Assembly (NCBI GenBank): GCA_051984675.1
Contig: JBPYFK010000039.1
Coordinates: 9,435 to 73,434, forward strand
DNA length: 64,000 nucleotides
Origin: JBPYFK01 sp051984675
GTDB taxonomy: Bacteria; Actinomycetota; Actinomycetes; Mycobacteriales; Pseudonocardiaceae
Direction: 5' to 3'
Part shown: positions 26,032 through 34,710 of the stretch, piece by piece
Layout of the letters: each line of letters opens with the position of its first letter
Numbering within the stretch: the stretch's first letter is position 1
Translations under genes and position numbers: made by a program
The notes under the pieces: generated by a model
What the model was told of the DNA's origin: nothing
Databases searched by the model: none
What the model saw: only the letters and a program-made list of their open reading frames with translations

Positions 26032-26664
26032 TCAGTGGTCACGCTGAGGCCGGTGGCGTTGCACCGCCGTTGCACTCTCGGCGTCACCGCGAGCTTCCAG
26101 CCCGGTGATGACGCCGTTGATGTCGGCCTCCGAGCGGTTCTGGCTGAGCTTGAACTTGGCTTCGATGCGGCTGATGGTCAGTTCGACGCCGACGATCGCG
26201 CGCAACTGCCCGGTGATGAACTCCGCTGGGGCGTCATCGACCGACCACGGCTCGCCGAAGCTCGACTCGTGACGCTCGGTCAGCCGCCGTACCTGGCGCT
26301 CGACCCACGCCGGGTCATCGTGCACGGTCATCTCGCCGTAGACGTGCGCGGTGATGTAGTTCCAGGTCGGCACGACCCGACCGTGCTCGGCCTTCGTGGC
26401 GTACCAGGACGGCGTGATGTACGCGTCCGGGCCGCGAACGATGGCCAACGCCTCACCGACCACCGGTTGACGCCATTGATCATTGGGACGCGCCAGGTGC
26501 GCGAGCAGTGCGCCGCGCTCCCCTGCTTCGGGGTCGTAGAGGAAGGGCACGGTGGTCGCGAGGAGCCCTTCCGGTGTGGCGGTGACCAGGTCGGCTGCAC
26601 CCTGGTTGACCAGGAGTTCCCGCACGGCAGCGGCATCGGCGGAGAAATGCGACGGAATGTACAT
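26032..26664 (-). CDS. PaiB-family FMN-binding protein
   Basis: A 210-residue protein of the PaiB/FMN-binding split-barrel family, read from the ATG at 26664 (MYIPSHFSADAAAVRE). Diagnostic motifs are SWYATKAEHGRVVPTWNY and the C-terminal KFKLSQNRSE. In Bacillus PaiB was described as a regulator of sporulation and protease genes, but members are better viewed as flavin- or heme-binding split-barrel proteins. An earlier start at 26709 is in frame but lacks homology. It is downstream of, and on the same strand as, the PrmC-like gene, with a 57-base gap. Confidence 0.88.
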   Translation of the reverse strand: MYIPSHFSADAAAVRELLVNQGAADLVTATPEGLLATTVPFLYDPEAGERGALLAHLARPNDQWRQPVVGEALAIVRGPDAYITPSWYATKAEHGRVVPTWNYITAHVYGEMTVHDDPAWVERQVRRLTERHESSFGEPWSVDDAPAEFITGQLRAIVGVELTISRIEAKFKLSQNRSEADINGVITGLEARGDAESATAVQRHRPQRDH

Positions 26665-26721
26665 CGCCTGCCGAGTATGGTCGGGCGAGCGGCACTGCAA
26701 GACGGCCACCGCGCGGGTAAA

Positions 26722-27546
26722 TCAGAAGTCCATTTGGTCTGAGCCGGGCCTGGTTCCCACCACCACCGTCGCGCTCAGCTCGTCGGAGCGGGTCACCCTG
26801 GCCAGCAGACCGTCGCGGCTGACCAGGTCGGCGGCGTCCGGCGCTTGACGCTCGCTCGTCTCCACCAGCAGGTGGCCGCCCGGACGCAGCCATTGGGGCG
26901 CTTCGGCGGTCACTCGGCGTAGGACGTCGAGCCCGTCCGCGCCACCGTCGAGGGCTACCCGCGGCTCGTGCACGCGGGCCTCCGGTGGCATCAGCCCGAG
27001 GGCCTCGCTCGGTACGTACGGAGCGTTGACGACCAGGAGGTCGACCCGGCCGCGCAGCCCGGCGGGCAGCGGCTCGTAGAGGTCTCCGCAGTACACCTGA
27101 CCGCCGGCACCGGCGACGTTGCGGCGAGCACACCGCACAGCCGCGCGATCGATGTCGGTGGCATACAACTCGACCCCGCCCAGGGCCGCGACCAGCGCGG
27201 CCCCGACCGCGCCCGAACCGCAGCACAGGTCAACAACGACAGGGTGCGGCGGGGCGAGGTAGGAAGCCTCGTGGACGAGGAACTCGGTGCGGCGGCGAGG
27301 AACGAACACGCCTTGGTCCACGGCGACCCGCAGGCCGCAGAACTCCGCCCAGCCGAGGACGTGCTCCAGGGGGACGCCGGCGACTCGCCGGTTCACCATG
27401 GTGGCGAGGTCGTCCGTCGTCCGCGCGCCGAAGACGAGCAACCGCGCCTCATCCTCGGCGAAGACGCAGCCCGCCGCATGCAGCCTGGCAGCGACGTCGG
27501 AATGGGAGTCAGGTGCCGGAAACAACGGTGACGAGGTATGGGACAT
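26722..27546 (-). CDS. PrmC/HemK-like protein N5-glutamine methyltransferase
   Basis: A 274-residue class I methyltransferase of the HemK/PrmC superfamily. The SAM site is VVDLCCGSGAVGAAL and the catalytic NPPY-type motif is NAPYVPSEAL, which in this subfamily accepts a glutamine side chain. The small N-terminal helical domain (1-75) resembles PrmC's release-factor-binding domain. The true PrmC is normally beside prfA, which is absent here, so this is a paralogue of uncertain target. Transcription is toward the PaiB gene. Confidence 0.85.
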   Translation of the reverse strand: MSHTSSPLFPAPDSHSDVAARLHAAGCVFAEDEARLLVFGARTTDDLATMVNRRVAGVPLEHVLGWAEFCGLRVAVDQGVFVPRRRTEFLVHEASYLAPPHPVVVDLCCGSGAVGAALVAALGGVELYATDIDRAAVRCARRNVAGAGGQVYCGDLYEPLPAGLRGRVDLLVVNAPYVPSEALGLMPPEARVHEPRVALDGGADGLDVLRRVTAEAPQWLRPGGHLLVETSERQAPDAADLVSRDGLLARVTRSDELSATVVVGTRPGSDQMDF

Positions 27547-27704
27547 AACAGCGCCTTTCGGAATGCCGATGGGCGCTCTGTGTCACCTCTGCGTGGCCGA
27601 GCCCTTCGGGCCATGCGGTGAGAGCACCCTGCCTGACATGGCGGAAATGGTTCTCACCTCCCTCGATCACGTCCAACGGCGGCACAGACGCTACCTGATC
27701 CGCG

Positions 27705-28391
27705 TCAGGCGACTGTGAAGCCACCGTCGACCGGCAGGATGGTTCCGGTGACGTAGGTCGCGCCGACGAGGTACCGCACCGCCTCCGCGACGTCACCAGG
27801 CTGGCCGATCCGCTTGGCCGGTACGGACTCCGCAACCGCCGCGAACTGGGCTTGCTTCTGTTCCTCCGGCAGGAACGACCACCACGGCGTGTCGACGGCA
27901 CCCGGCGACACGGCGTTGACCCGGACCGGAGCGAACTCCGCGGCCAGCGGCGACACGATGCGTTCGATCGCCCCGTTGACCGCGGCCAGTGCCGCTGCTC
28001 CTGCCAGCGCCGCTCGCGCGGTGGCGGCCGAGATCATCGTGATCGAGCCGGTCACCTGGGCGTGCTGGAGGGCGAGCAGGTAGCCGAAGAGCTTCCCGTC
28101 GAAGGCCGTTCTGAAGTCCGCGAGGCTGGTCTCGCGCAGCGGTCCCATGCCGACCGCGCCGGGACTGAACGCCAGAACCAGGTGGTCGAACTCCCCGACG
28201 CCGTCGAAGAAGGCCCGCACCTCGCTCTCGGAGGTGCCCTCGACCTGCTCGGCAGCCTTCACCCGCTCCGCGACGGCGACCAGCCGGTCCGGGCTACGAC
28301 CGGTGACGGTGACCTCGGCTCCGTCGGCGGTCAACCGGTCGGCTACCGCCAGGCCGATTCCCGAGGTGCCACCCATGATCACAACGCGCAT
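27705..28391 (-). CDS. SDR-family protein lacking the catalytic Tyr-Lys pair
   Basis: A 228-residue short-chain dehydrogenase/reductase. The NAD(P) fold starts MRVVIMGGTSGIGLAVA, and the C-terminal VNAVSPGAVDTPWW and VTGTILPVDGGFTVA are typical. The active-site YxxxK is replaced: after ISAATARAALAGAAAL the sequence reads AAVNGA, so neither Tyr nor Lys is in place. This atypical subgroup is known in actinomycetes. The protein may bind rather than reduce, or use another catalytic scheme. It diverges from a TetR gene across a palindrome at 28418-28440 and is probably its target. Confidence 0.88.
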   Translation of the reverse strand: MRVVIMGGTSGIGLAVADRLTADGAEVTVTGRSPDRLVAVAERVKAAEQVEGTSESEVRAFFDGVGEFDHLVLAFSPGAVGMGPLRETSLADFRTAFDGKLFGYLLALQHAQVTGSITMISAATARAALAGAAALAAVNGAIERIVSPLAAEFAPVRVNAVSPGAVDTPWWSFLPEEQKQAQFAAVAESVPAKRIGQPGDVAEAVRYLVGATYVTGTILPVDGGFTVA

Positions 28392-28417
28392 ACCGCGCCT
28401 CCCTTTCCAATACGTGA

Positions 28418-28440
28418 CGTCTCGATATTATTGCGAGACG
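28418..28440. promoter_or_regulatory. TetR operator between the SDR and TetR genes
   Basis: CGTCTCG (28418-28424) and CGAGACG (28434-28440) form a perfect inverted repeat across a nine-base AT-rich spacer. A related GACGTCTTG follows at 28442-28450, echoing the GACGTCTCG left arm as a direct repeat. The position between divergent starts fits a TetR autorepressor. Confidence 0.6.
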
Positions 28441-28463
28441 CGACGTCTTGTAAAGTGGTCGCC

Positions 28464-29036
28464 ATGACAGCTGATCGCCGGCCTGGGCGACCGCGCAGCG
28501 AGACGGCCCGGCGGGCGATTCTCACCGCGGCCCTGGATGAGCTGCGGGAGCAGGGTTATGCCGCCCTGACCATCGAGGGGATCGCCGCACGGGCGGGCGC
28601 GGGCAAGCAGACGATCTACCGGTGGTGGCCGTCCAAGGCCGACGTCGTGCTCGACGCGCTACTCGACATGGCGGCGACCAAGATCACGGTCCCGGACAAG
28701 GGCTCGCTGCACGCGGACCTGACGGCTTTCCTGACCGCCACGTTCCGGCAGCGCGGCCAGCGCCCCATCCTGGTCGGCTTGATGGCTCAGGCACTGCTCG
28801 ACCCGGTCTTCGCGACCGCGTTCCGCGAGCGGTTCCTGTTCAGCCGCCGCGCCACCCTGCGCGGCATCCTCGAACGCGCGGTGGCGCGAGGTGAGATCAA
28901 CGCGGACACCGACCTGGAGATGCTCGTCGACGTCGTCTACGGCGTGCTGTGGTACCGGCTGCTGCTCAACCACGCGCCGCTGAGCGAGAAAGCCGGCAAG
29001 GACCTCGCCTCGTTGATCGTGCGCGCGGTTCGGTAA
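28464..29036 (+). CDS. TetR/AcrR-family regulator
   Basis: A 190-residue TetR regulator. The helix-turn-helix reads ALTIEGIAARAGAGKQTIYRWWPSKADVV, quoted here only in part: recognition residues TIYRWW are at about 45-50. The ligand domain is all helical with the KixB-like C-terminus (DTDLEMLVDVVYGVLWYRLLL). ATG 28464 is chosen by alignment with the family start; the leader contains the operator. It probably represses the divergent SDR gene. A strong hairpin follows its stop. Confidence 0.9.
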   Translation: MTADRRPGRPRSETARRAILTAALDELREQGYAALTIEGIAARAGAGKQTIYRWWPSKADVVLDALLDMAATKITVPDKGSLHADLTAFLTATFRQRGQRPILVGLMAQALLDPVFATAFRERFLFSRRATLRGILERAVARGEINADTDLEMLVDVVYGVLWYRLLLNHAPLSEKAGKDLASLIVRAVR

Positions 29037-29068
29037 TCGTGGTTCCCCGAGATACGGGCACCCGAGAC

Positions 29069-29113
29069 CAGGTCAATGGCCACGGTCTCCCCCGGTTCCG
29101 GGCCATTGACCTG
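29069..29113. terminator. strong hairpin after the TetR gene
   Basis: CAGGTCAATGGCC (29069-29081) pairs perfectly with GGCCATTGACCTG (29101-29113) across a 19-base loop. It lies between the TetR gene and the convergent LysR gene and is well placed to be a bidirectional terminator. There is no T-run, as is common in actinomycetes. Confidence 0.6.
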
Positions 29114-29247
29114 ACCCCCAGCCAAGCCCCGGCTGACACGCGATGACTCTGCCCGATCACCACCCGGATGGGAACCCGTCAGACGATCACAATAGCTTCC
29201 TGATCGATAACTTTACGTTTATGACGGGGCGCTCATGACGGCGGCGC

Positions 29248-30209
29248 TTATGACGGGCTGCTCTCGTCTCGGACCGTGCGAGCGACATCGCGTATGGCAG
29301 CGACAGCGGGACGGGTGCGGTTCTTCGGGAGCCAGGCGAGCGCTGCCGTGCTCGGGGGCAGATCGGACACGTCCACGTATCGAACGCCAGGGCGCGGGAA
29401 CATGCGCCGAGCAGCATCGGGAAGAAACATCATCGCCTCCCCGTTGGACACCGCGAGAAGAAGTCCCTCCAAGTCGCCGACCACTGGGCCGGGCCGGACG
29501 AGCGTGCCGTCTGGACGGGGGTTGACCGCCCAGAAGTCCCACCATGCGCGGGGTACGGCCGGGGGCACGTCCACCACCGGATAACCAGCCAGGTCGGCGA
29601 GCGTGATCTCGTACTGGGTGGCCAGTGGATCGTCCGCCGGCAGGCACGCCACTCGCGGTTCGGTGGCGAGGTGCAGGGTCTGGATGCCCGGCGGCACCGG
29701 GGGCGCAGGAAGACCACATCGGTTTCCCCGCGCGTGAGAGTGTCGAATTGCCCGGCCATGTTGACATTGCGGATCTCAGTGGAGATCGGGGGATACTTCC
29801 GACGGAGTTCCGCCAGGATGGCCTGTGTGTAGGGCATCGCGGCCTCCGCTCCGATCTGGCCGATCACCAGATGCCCGGAAACCTCGCGAGCGCGCAGGCG
29901 GGCCTGGGAACGCAACCGCGACACCGCGGCGACGGCCTCCCGCGCGTCGGGAAGCAACGACCGGCCAGCGTCGGTGAGCATGACCCGTCGACTGGTGCGA
30001 TCGATCAAGGGGACACCGAGGCGATCCTCCAAAGCCCGGATCTGCCGGCTCAGCGCGGGCTGCGTCATGAACAGGCGACTCGCTGCCCTGCCGAAGTGGA
30101 GTTCCTCGGCCAGCACTAGGTACAGCCGTAGCTGATGGATGCTCGGTTCGCGTCCTAGCCCGGTCGTGTGCAGCGAGTCATCCGCCCCCTCCCTGTCAGC
30201 CATACGCAT
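29248..30209 (-). pseudogene. LysR-family regulator interrupted by a one-base frameshift
   Basis: The first frame (to about 29700) encodes a LysR winged helix (LRLYLVLAEELHFGRAASRL, TQPALSRQIRALEDRLG) and the start of the ligand domain, up to DVVFLRP. The rest of the domain continues in another frame as PPGIQTLHLATEPRVACLP through KNRTRPAVAAIRDVAR. Joining them needs one extra C in the CCCCC run near 29700. Either the gene is a pseudogene or the homopolymer was miscounted in sequencing. The other residues are well conserved, so a recent lesion or an error is likely. No divergent target gene is evident. Confidence 0.8.
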
Positions 30210-30396
30210 GAGGATATCGATCGTGCCTCGGCACGCTGCGCAACCGCATCCGCCACCGGTGCTGGATGCGCGATGCCCGCTGCCCTGTGTATAGGGTTGC
30301 CGTGATCGTCCCAGCGGCCTGCTCGTGTCGGGTCTGTCGACGCCCGTTCGAGGAGCGACACTGGTCTCAGGGATACATGACTGATGGGGGTGATGC

Positions 30397-31380
30397 GTGC
30401 GAAAAGCGCCGGGTGTGCGGGGGCGGGTGCTGCTCGTGGCGGCCGCCCTCGTCGTGTTGCTCGGGTACGGGATCGCCGGGTACGCGATCTACGGCTTCCC
30501 GGTGTCCGAGGCCGTCTACATGACGGTGATGACGCTGACCACGGAAGGCTTCTCGGGCGCCGATCAGCTCACCCCCGGCGGGAAGATCTTCACCGCGACG
30601 GTGGCGCTGCTCGGGGTGACGGTCTTCGTCGCCGCACTCGGTGTGATCGGCACCGCGATGGTGGAGAGTGCGTTCGGTCCCACTAGGAGGAAACGCCGCA
30701 TGCAGAACCGCATCGACCGGCTCCACGACCACTTCATCCTCTGCGCCTACGGGCGGGTCGGGCAGGCGGTCGCGCGTGAGTTGGCGGCGGAGAACATCCC
30801 GTTCGTCGTCATCGACAGCAAGCCGGAGCTCGAAGAGCTCATGCAGCGCGACCAGGTGCCGTACCTGATCCACAACGCCAGTTCCGAGGAGGCGCTGAAA
30901 CAGGCCGGTATCGATCGCGCTCGCGGGCTGGTTTGCGCGGTGGACTCCGACGCCGAGAACGTCTACATCACCGTCGTCGCCCGCTCGCTGAACCCGGACA
31001 TCGCGATCGTGGCCCGCGCCGCCGAACCGGCCTCCGCGCAGCGGCTCTACCACGCCGGCGCTACCAGCGTCGTTTCGCCCTACGTGACCAGCGGTCGACG
31101 GATGGCGTTGCTGGCGCTGCGCCCGCGCGTGGTCGACTTCCTGGAGTTCACCCGGGGCGCCACCCCGGGCTGGCGGCTGGAGGAGATCCTGATCGACAGC
31201 GGGTCTCACCTGGTCGGCAAGCCGCTGCGGCAGGCGTGCCAACGCGCGCTACCGCTGCTGATCCGCCGCGCGGAAGGTGACCTCGTGCCCAACCCCGACC
31301 TGGACAGCACATTAGCTCCCGGTGACGCGGTGATCGTCTTCGGCGATCCGCGCGCGCTGCGCCCGATCGAGGACGTCTGA
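30397..31380 (+). CDS. two-helix potassium channel with RCK (TrkA-N/C) domain
   Basis: A 327-residue protein with TM helix 1 (about 10-32), a pore helix and filter, TM2 (about 66-90), an RCK NAD-binding domain (FILCAYGRVGQAVARELAAE, about 113-132) and a TrkA-C domain. It resembles MthK-type channels gated by cytosolic ligands. The filter TLTTEGFSGAD deviates from T-V-G-Y/F-G: E50 replaces the Val and S53 the last Gly, so selectivity or conductance may differ. The start is GTG 30397 behind GGGGGTG. It is the first gene of a potassium-related stretch that includes a KimA remnant and kdp. An internal start giving a soluble RCK domain, as in MthK, could exist near M102. Confidence 0.87.
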   Translation: MRKAPGVRGRVLLVAAALVVLLGYGIAGYAIYGFPVSEAVYMTVMTLTTEGFSGADQLTPGGKIFTATVALLGVTVFVAALGVIGTAMVESAFGPTRRKRRMQNRIDRLHDHFILCAYGRVGQAVARELAAENIPFVVIDSKPELEELMQRDQVPYLIHNASSEEALKQAGIDRARGLVCAVDSDAENVYITVVARSLNPDIAIVARAAEPASAQRLYHAGATSVVSPYVTSGRRMALLALRPRVVDFLEFTRGATPGWRLEEILIDSGSHLVGKPLRQACQRALPLLIRRAEGDLVPNPDLDSTLAPGDAVIVFGDPRALRPIEDV

Positions 31381-31439
31381 CCGCGGATACCGTGTCCGGG
31401 GATGCGGGGATGCGGGGATGCGTTGTCCCTCCGGCCGGC

Positions 31440-32048
31440 TCACTGGGGCTGGGCCCAGCGCCGTTCGACGATCTCCCACTCCCGCCCCCACGCTCGACAC
31501 GCGTAGACATCGGCCAGGGCCCGGACGCCTACCACGATCAGGAGGCAGCACGTTTCCACCGCCGTCAGCGCCATGACCGCTTCCACCACCGCGGTCGCAA
31601 CTGCGGCGGCTTGGGTCGACGGCGCCGGCACGACCGCGCCTGACGGGCCGAGCCACACCGTGAGCGGACTGCCCTGAACCGTGCCGACCGGGACGACCAC
31701 GACCCCGGTGTGGTCCTGCCCGTGCCGGTCGGTCCACTTCGCCGGGGCCTCGGCGACAGCGTTCTCACCCTCCGCGGAGCGGCCGAGGGCACGGGGTTGG
31801 GCATTGCTCGTCAGGACCGCGACCGCCTGGTAGCGCTCGGCGGACTCCCGCGCTACCGATTGACTCTGCTGCTGGTAGACGGAGTGTCCGAAGGCAGCCG
31901 AGGCCGGCAACGCCAACAGTCCGATCACCAGCAACAGCAGCATGCTGACACCCGTCAGCCGGTCCACCCGCCGACGCACCGGATTGGACTTGAGAGCCAG
32001 GACATGACCCAGCCACGCCAACCGGTCGCGAAGGCCCACCCCGTCCAT
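31440..32048 (-). CDS. Rv1733c-like conserved membrane protein
   Basis: A 202-residue membrane protein with the layout of mycobacterial Rv1733c. It has a cytosolic N-terminus with NPVRRRVDRL, TM1 (about 34-53), an extracytoplasmic domain of about 90 residues (GQDHTGVVVVPVGTVQGSPL, TVWLGPSGAVV) and TM2 (about 143-165), then a basic tail ending EIVERRWAQ. In Mycobacterium tuberculosis the homologue is a strongly DosR-induced latency antigen of unknown function. A DevR-box-like site (32125-32138) lies about 80-90 bases upstream of its start, in keeping with hypoxic control. Confidence 0.85.
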   Translation of the reverse strand: MDGVGLRDRLAWLGHVLALKSNPVRRRVDRLTGVSMLLLLVIGLLALPASAAFGHSVYQQQSQSVARESAERYQAVAVLTSNAQPRALGRSAEGENAVAEAPAKWTDRHGQDHTGVVVVPVGTVQGSPLTVWLGPSGAVVPAPSTQAAAVATAVVEAVMALTAVETCCLLIVVGVRALADVYACRAWGREWEIVERRWAQPQ

Positions 32049-32124
32049 GACGAAACCCCAACGAAGGACGATGGCGCGAATGCCGCTTCGCTGTGATTGT
32101 CGGTAGTGGTCGCGCTACTGGGCA

Positions 32125-32138
32125 GAGCCTTTCGGCCC
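32125..32138. promoter_or_regulatory. candidate DevR/DosR box upstream of the Rv1733c-like gene
   Basis: GAGCCTTTCGGCCC resembles the DevR-box core GGGACTTTNGGCCC, differing at two positions. It lies between the end of the small ORF at 32154 and the Rv1733c-like start at 32048, in the promoter of a family that is a classical DosR target in mycobacteria. Confidence 0.4.
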
Positions 32139-32153
32139 GGCGTCCGCGCGGGA

Positions 32154-32399
32154 CTACTCGGAGCCAGCGTCCAGGACAGACGCCCAGGCCTGCTCCTGAG
32201 GCTCCGTCATGCCCCCGACGACGTACTCGCCCTCATCGTTGAAGATCGGCCCGCCGGCCTGGGCGGAAGCGGCGGTCTGGGCCAGCATGGCGTGCACCTG
32301 GGCGTAGGCCAGGCACGTTCGTTCCCGTTCGCTGCCTTCGTGCGTGCGGGCCTCGTCTAGGTAGCGCTGCGCGGCGGTGTAGTGCTCAGGTCCGGTCAC
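32154..32399 (-). CDS. small hypothetical protein
   Basis: An 81-residue soluble protein read from GTG 32399 (VTGPEHYTAAQRYLDEAR). The first 50 residues look like one or two amphipathic helices (TPR-like ERTCLAYAQVHAMLAQTAAS). The remainder is acidic and Gly-rich (GGPIFNDEGEYVVGG). Comparable short proteins with EHYxxAERLLxEA beginnings are frequent in actinomycetes, with no known function. It precedes the Rv1733c-like gene on the same strand by about 105 bases, with a DevR-like site between them, so the two are probably independent. Confidence 0.6.
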   Translation of the reverse strand: MTGPEHYTAAQRYLDEARTHEGSERERTCLAYAQVHAMLAQTAASAQAGGPIFNDEGEYVVGGMTEPQEQAWASVLDAGSE

Positions 32400-32707
32400 A
32401 GTACTAGAGCCTGCCCTATGCGTCGGGGTCAACAAAAGCCGGGTGGCCGATCCCCGCAGTGTCCCGTGCGAATCAGCGGGGCATGGGCGTTGCCCACCGG
32501 CAACCATCGACCGCGTCACCGAGCGCGCACACTGGTCGTGGTCTTGAGCCTGCACAGCTACCTCGTGCGCACGCCGACCACAATGATCACTGGTGGACAG
32601 CGGCAACGGCAATCGGTGTCCGGCGTGCAACCATCCTATGTGGACAACGTCATCGCATGGCCCGTGCGACCAAAGGACAAGGAACTGATGATCTAGACGA
32701 GTCGCCG
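32400..32707. other. intergenic region without a recognisable gene
   Basis: About 300 bases between the small hypothetical gene and the KimA remnant. It contains a short perfect hairpin, GTTGCC-CACC-GGCAAC (32489-32504), and no convincing coding frame on either strand. The promoter of the 32154-32399 gene must lie at its left side. Confidence 0.5.
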
Positions 32708-34476
32708 CTAGTCCACAGTGGAAAGCGGGTCGATGCGGAACCGGAGTCGGCAGATGACGGCGTTCGTGCGTCGACGCAGTGCGTGCGCGAGGACCGCACC
32801 GCGCTGGTTCTGCAGGATGCGTTGCCAGACGTGCTCCGGTTCGACCTCCGCGATGAGGACGAAGACCTGCTTTTCCTGGGCTTCGCGCAGGTAGTCCACC
32901 AGCGGCTGGCCCAGCCGGCGTCGCTGGTCATAGAGCTGGACGAGGGGCACGTCCGGGTTCCACTTCTCCCAGGCGGCCAGGAAGTCTTTAGCGGCGTGTT
33001 CGTCTTCCGGATGGGTGACGTACACCGCGACCACACGGTCACCCAGGGACAGCGCGGCGGCCAGGGCGTCCCGGGTCAGGCGGGAAACCGTTCCCACCGG
33101 CACGACGACCAGGGACCGGTTCGGGCGTGGCGGCGCCGGGGTGTGTCCCAGTTCCAGCCGGTCACCGATCGTGCGGTAGGTGCGGTTGACCTTCTCCATC
33201 ACCAGCACGATCAGCGGCAGTGCCACCACGATCAGCCAGCCGCCTTCGGCGAACTTCGAGACCGTGACCACGATCGCCGCGACCGAGGTGAGCAGGGCGC
33301 CGAGCCCGTTGATCCCCGCACGGCCGCGCCAGCCGCCGGGCCGCTCGCGCAGCCAGTGCCGGACCATCCCGACCTGCGAGAGGGTGAACCCGACGAACAC
33401 CCCGATCGCGAACAGCGGCACCAGCGTGTCCATGTCTCCCCGGGAGACCATCAGCAGCGCCGCCGCGGCCAGGGTGAGGAACGCGATCCCGTAGCGGTGC
33501 ACTTGGCGCTCGGCCCGTAGGGCGAACAGGTGCGGCAGGTTGTTGTCCCTGGCCAGCAACTGCGCGAGCACCGGCAGCCCGCCGAACGAGGTGTTGGCGG
33601 CCAGTGCCAGCAGCACCGCGGTCGCGAACTGCACCACGAAGTACCCCGCCCCATGGCCGATGGACGCCTCGGTGACCTGCGAGAGCACGGTGACGCCATT
33701 GACCGGGTGAAGGGAGAACCCCTCCACCAACAGCGCGATGCCGATCAACATCACGCCCAACAGCGCTCCGAGCACCACCTCGGCGCGCTGCGCGTTCGAC
33801 GCGGGGCGTGCGGAAGGTCGGCACGGCGTTAGCGATGGCTTCCACACCGGTCAGCGAGGCACATCCGTTGGCGAAGGCGCGCAACAGCAACAGCGCCCCC
33901 ACGGTCTGGACCGAGGCCGCGTTGACTGGGGCGTGCTCGGTGACAACCGGTGCGCCGCGCAGCAGGCCGATGACGATCACGGTGAGGATCGACCCGACAA
34001 ACAGGATGGTCGGGCCGAGGAACGCCTTCGCGCTGTGTGCGATCCCCCGGAAGTTGATCGAGGTGATGAGCACGAGCACGCCCAGGCACAGCCACACCGT
34101 AGTCGACGATCAGTGATGCGCCGGCGACCAGCGACGCTCGGCGGCTGAGGTGCTTCTTGGCGACACCGTAGGCGCCGCCGCCTTCCGGAAAGGCGGCGAT
34201 GACCTGCCGGTAGGAGATCGTCAGCACGGCCAGCAGGGTGGCGATGGCCACCGTGACCGGAAGGGTGAAACCGACTCCCCTGCCGCCGGCGAGCGCGAGC
34301 ACGATCACGATCGCCTCGGGGCCGTAGGCCACGGACGACAGTGCGTCCAGCGACAGCGCGGCCAGCCCACCGAGGACGGTCAGCCGGTGGTGCTCGGCGC
34401 GTTGCCGTGCGGACGGCTCGCCGCCGTCCGTCCCACGTGGACGGCCATTGCGCAGCCATCCGAGTCGATCGGGCAT
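32708..34476 (-). pseudogene. KimA/KUP-like APC-superfamily potassium importer, disrupted
   Basis: Three frames together encode an APC-superfamily permease like Bacillus KimA (YdaO). The N-terminus has LAALSLDALSSVAYGPEAI and EGGGAYGVAKKHL; the middle has ASLTGVEAIANAVPTFRTP; the C-terminus has ALAANTSFGGLPVLAQLLA, IGVFVGFTLSQVGM and a USP-like cytosolic domain (SLVVVPVGTVSRLT). Two lesions break it. About 25-30 residues (the rest of TM3 and the following loop) are missing after SLIVDY near 34095, with loss of frame, and a one-base shift occurs near 33800. In KimA the protein is a high-affinity K+/H+ symporter regulated by c-di-AMP. It lies divergent from kdp and downstream of a K+ channel, so it belonged to the same potassium set. 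Confidence 0.75.
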
Positions 34477-34626
34477 GGCGGCCAGTCCACGATGCCGGAA
34501 TACCCGTGCGCAACGTGGGGGTGGCGGCGCTAACACCGGCACTGACACAACCTTAACGCCGCCCAGCGGCACGCCTGGGTGTCTCGGCTCAAGTCACCCC
34601 GTTTCGCCGGTCGATACACGTGGGTG

Positions 34627-34710
34627 ATGGCTGACTTGGCGTTCGTGGTGTTGACGATCATGCTCTTCGCCGTCTTCGACCTGATCGTGAAGGCGGTCGA
34701 GCGGCTGTGA
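34627..34710 (+). CDS. 27-residue membrane peptide upstream of kdpF
   Basis: ATG at 34627 opens a 27-codon frame encoding MADLAFVVLTIMLFAVFDL followed by IVKAVERL, a single hydrophobic helix with a basic end. Its stop overlaps the kdpF GTG start (GTGA), which implies translational coupling. A short membrane ORF in this place is recalled from other actinomycete kdp operons, so it is likely real. It could be a second KdpF-like subunit stabilising the KdpA-KdpB complex. It is too short for default gene finding. Confidence 0.65.
   Translation: MADLAFVVLTIMLFAVFDLIVKAVERL

Noticed and set aside
34477..34626. A c-di-AMP riboswitch or KdpE box between kimA and kdp
   Set aside because: No recognisable motif; only unstructured GC-rich sequence.
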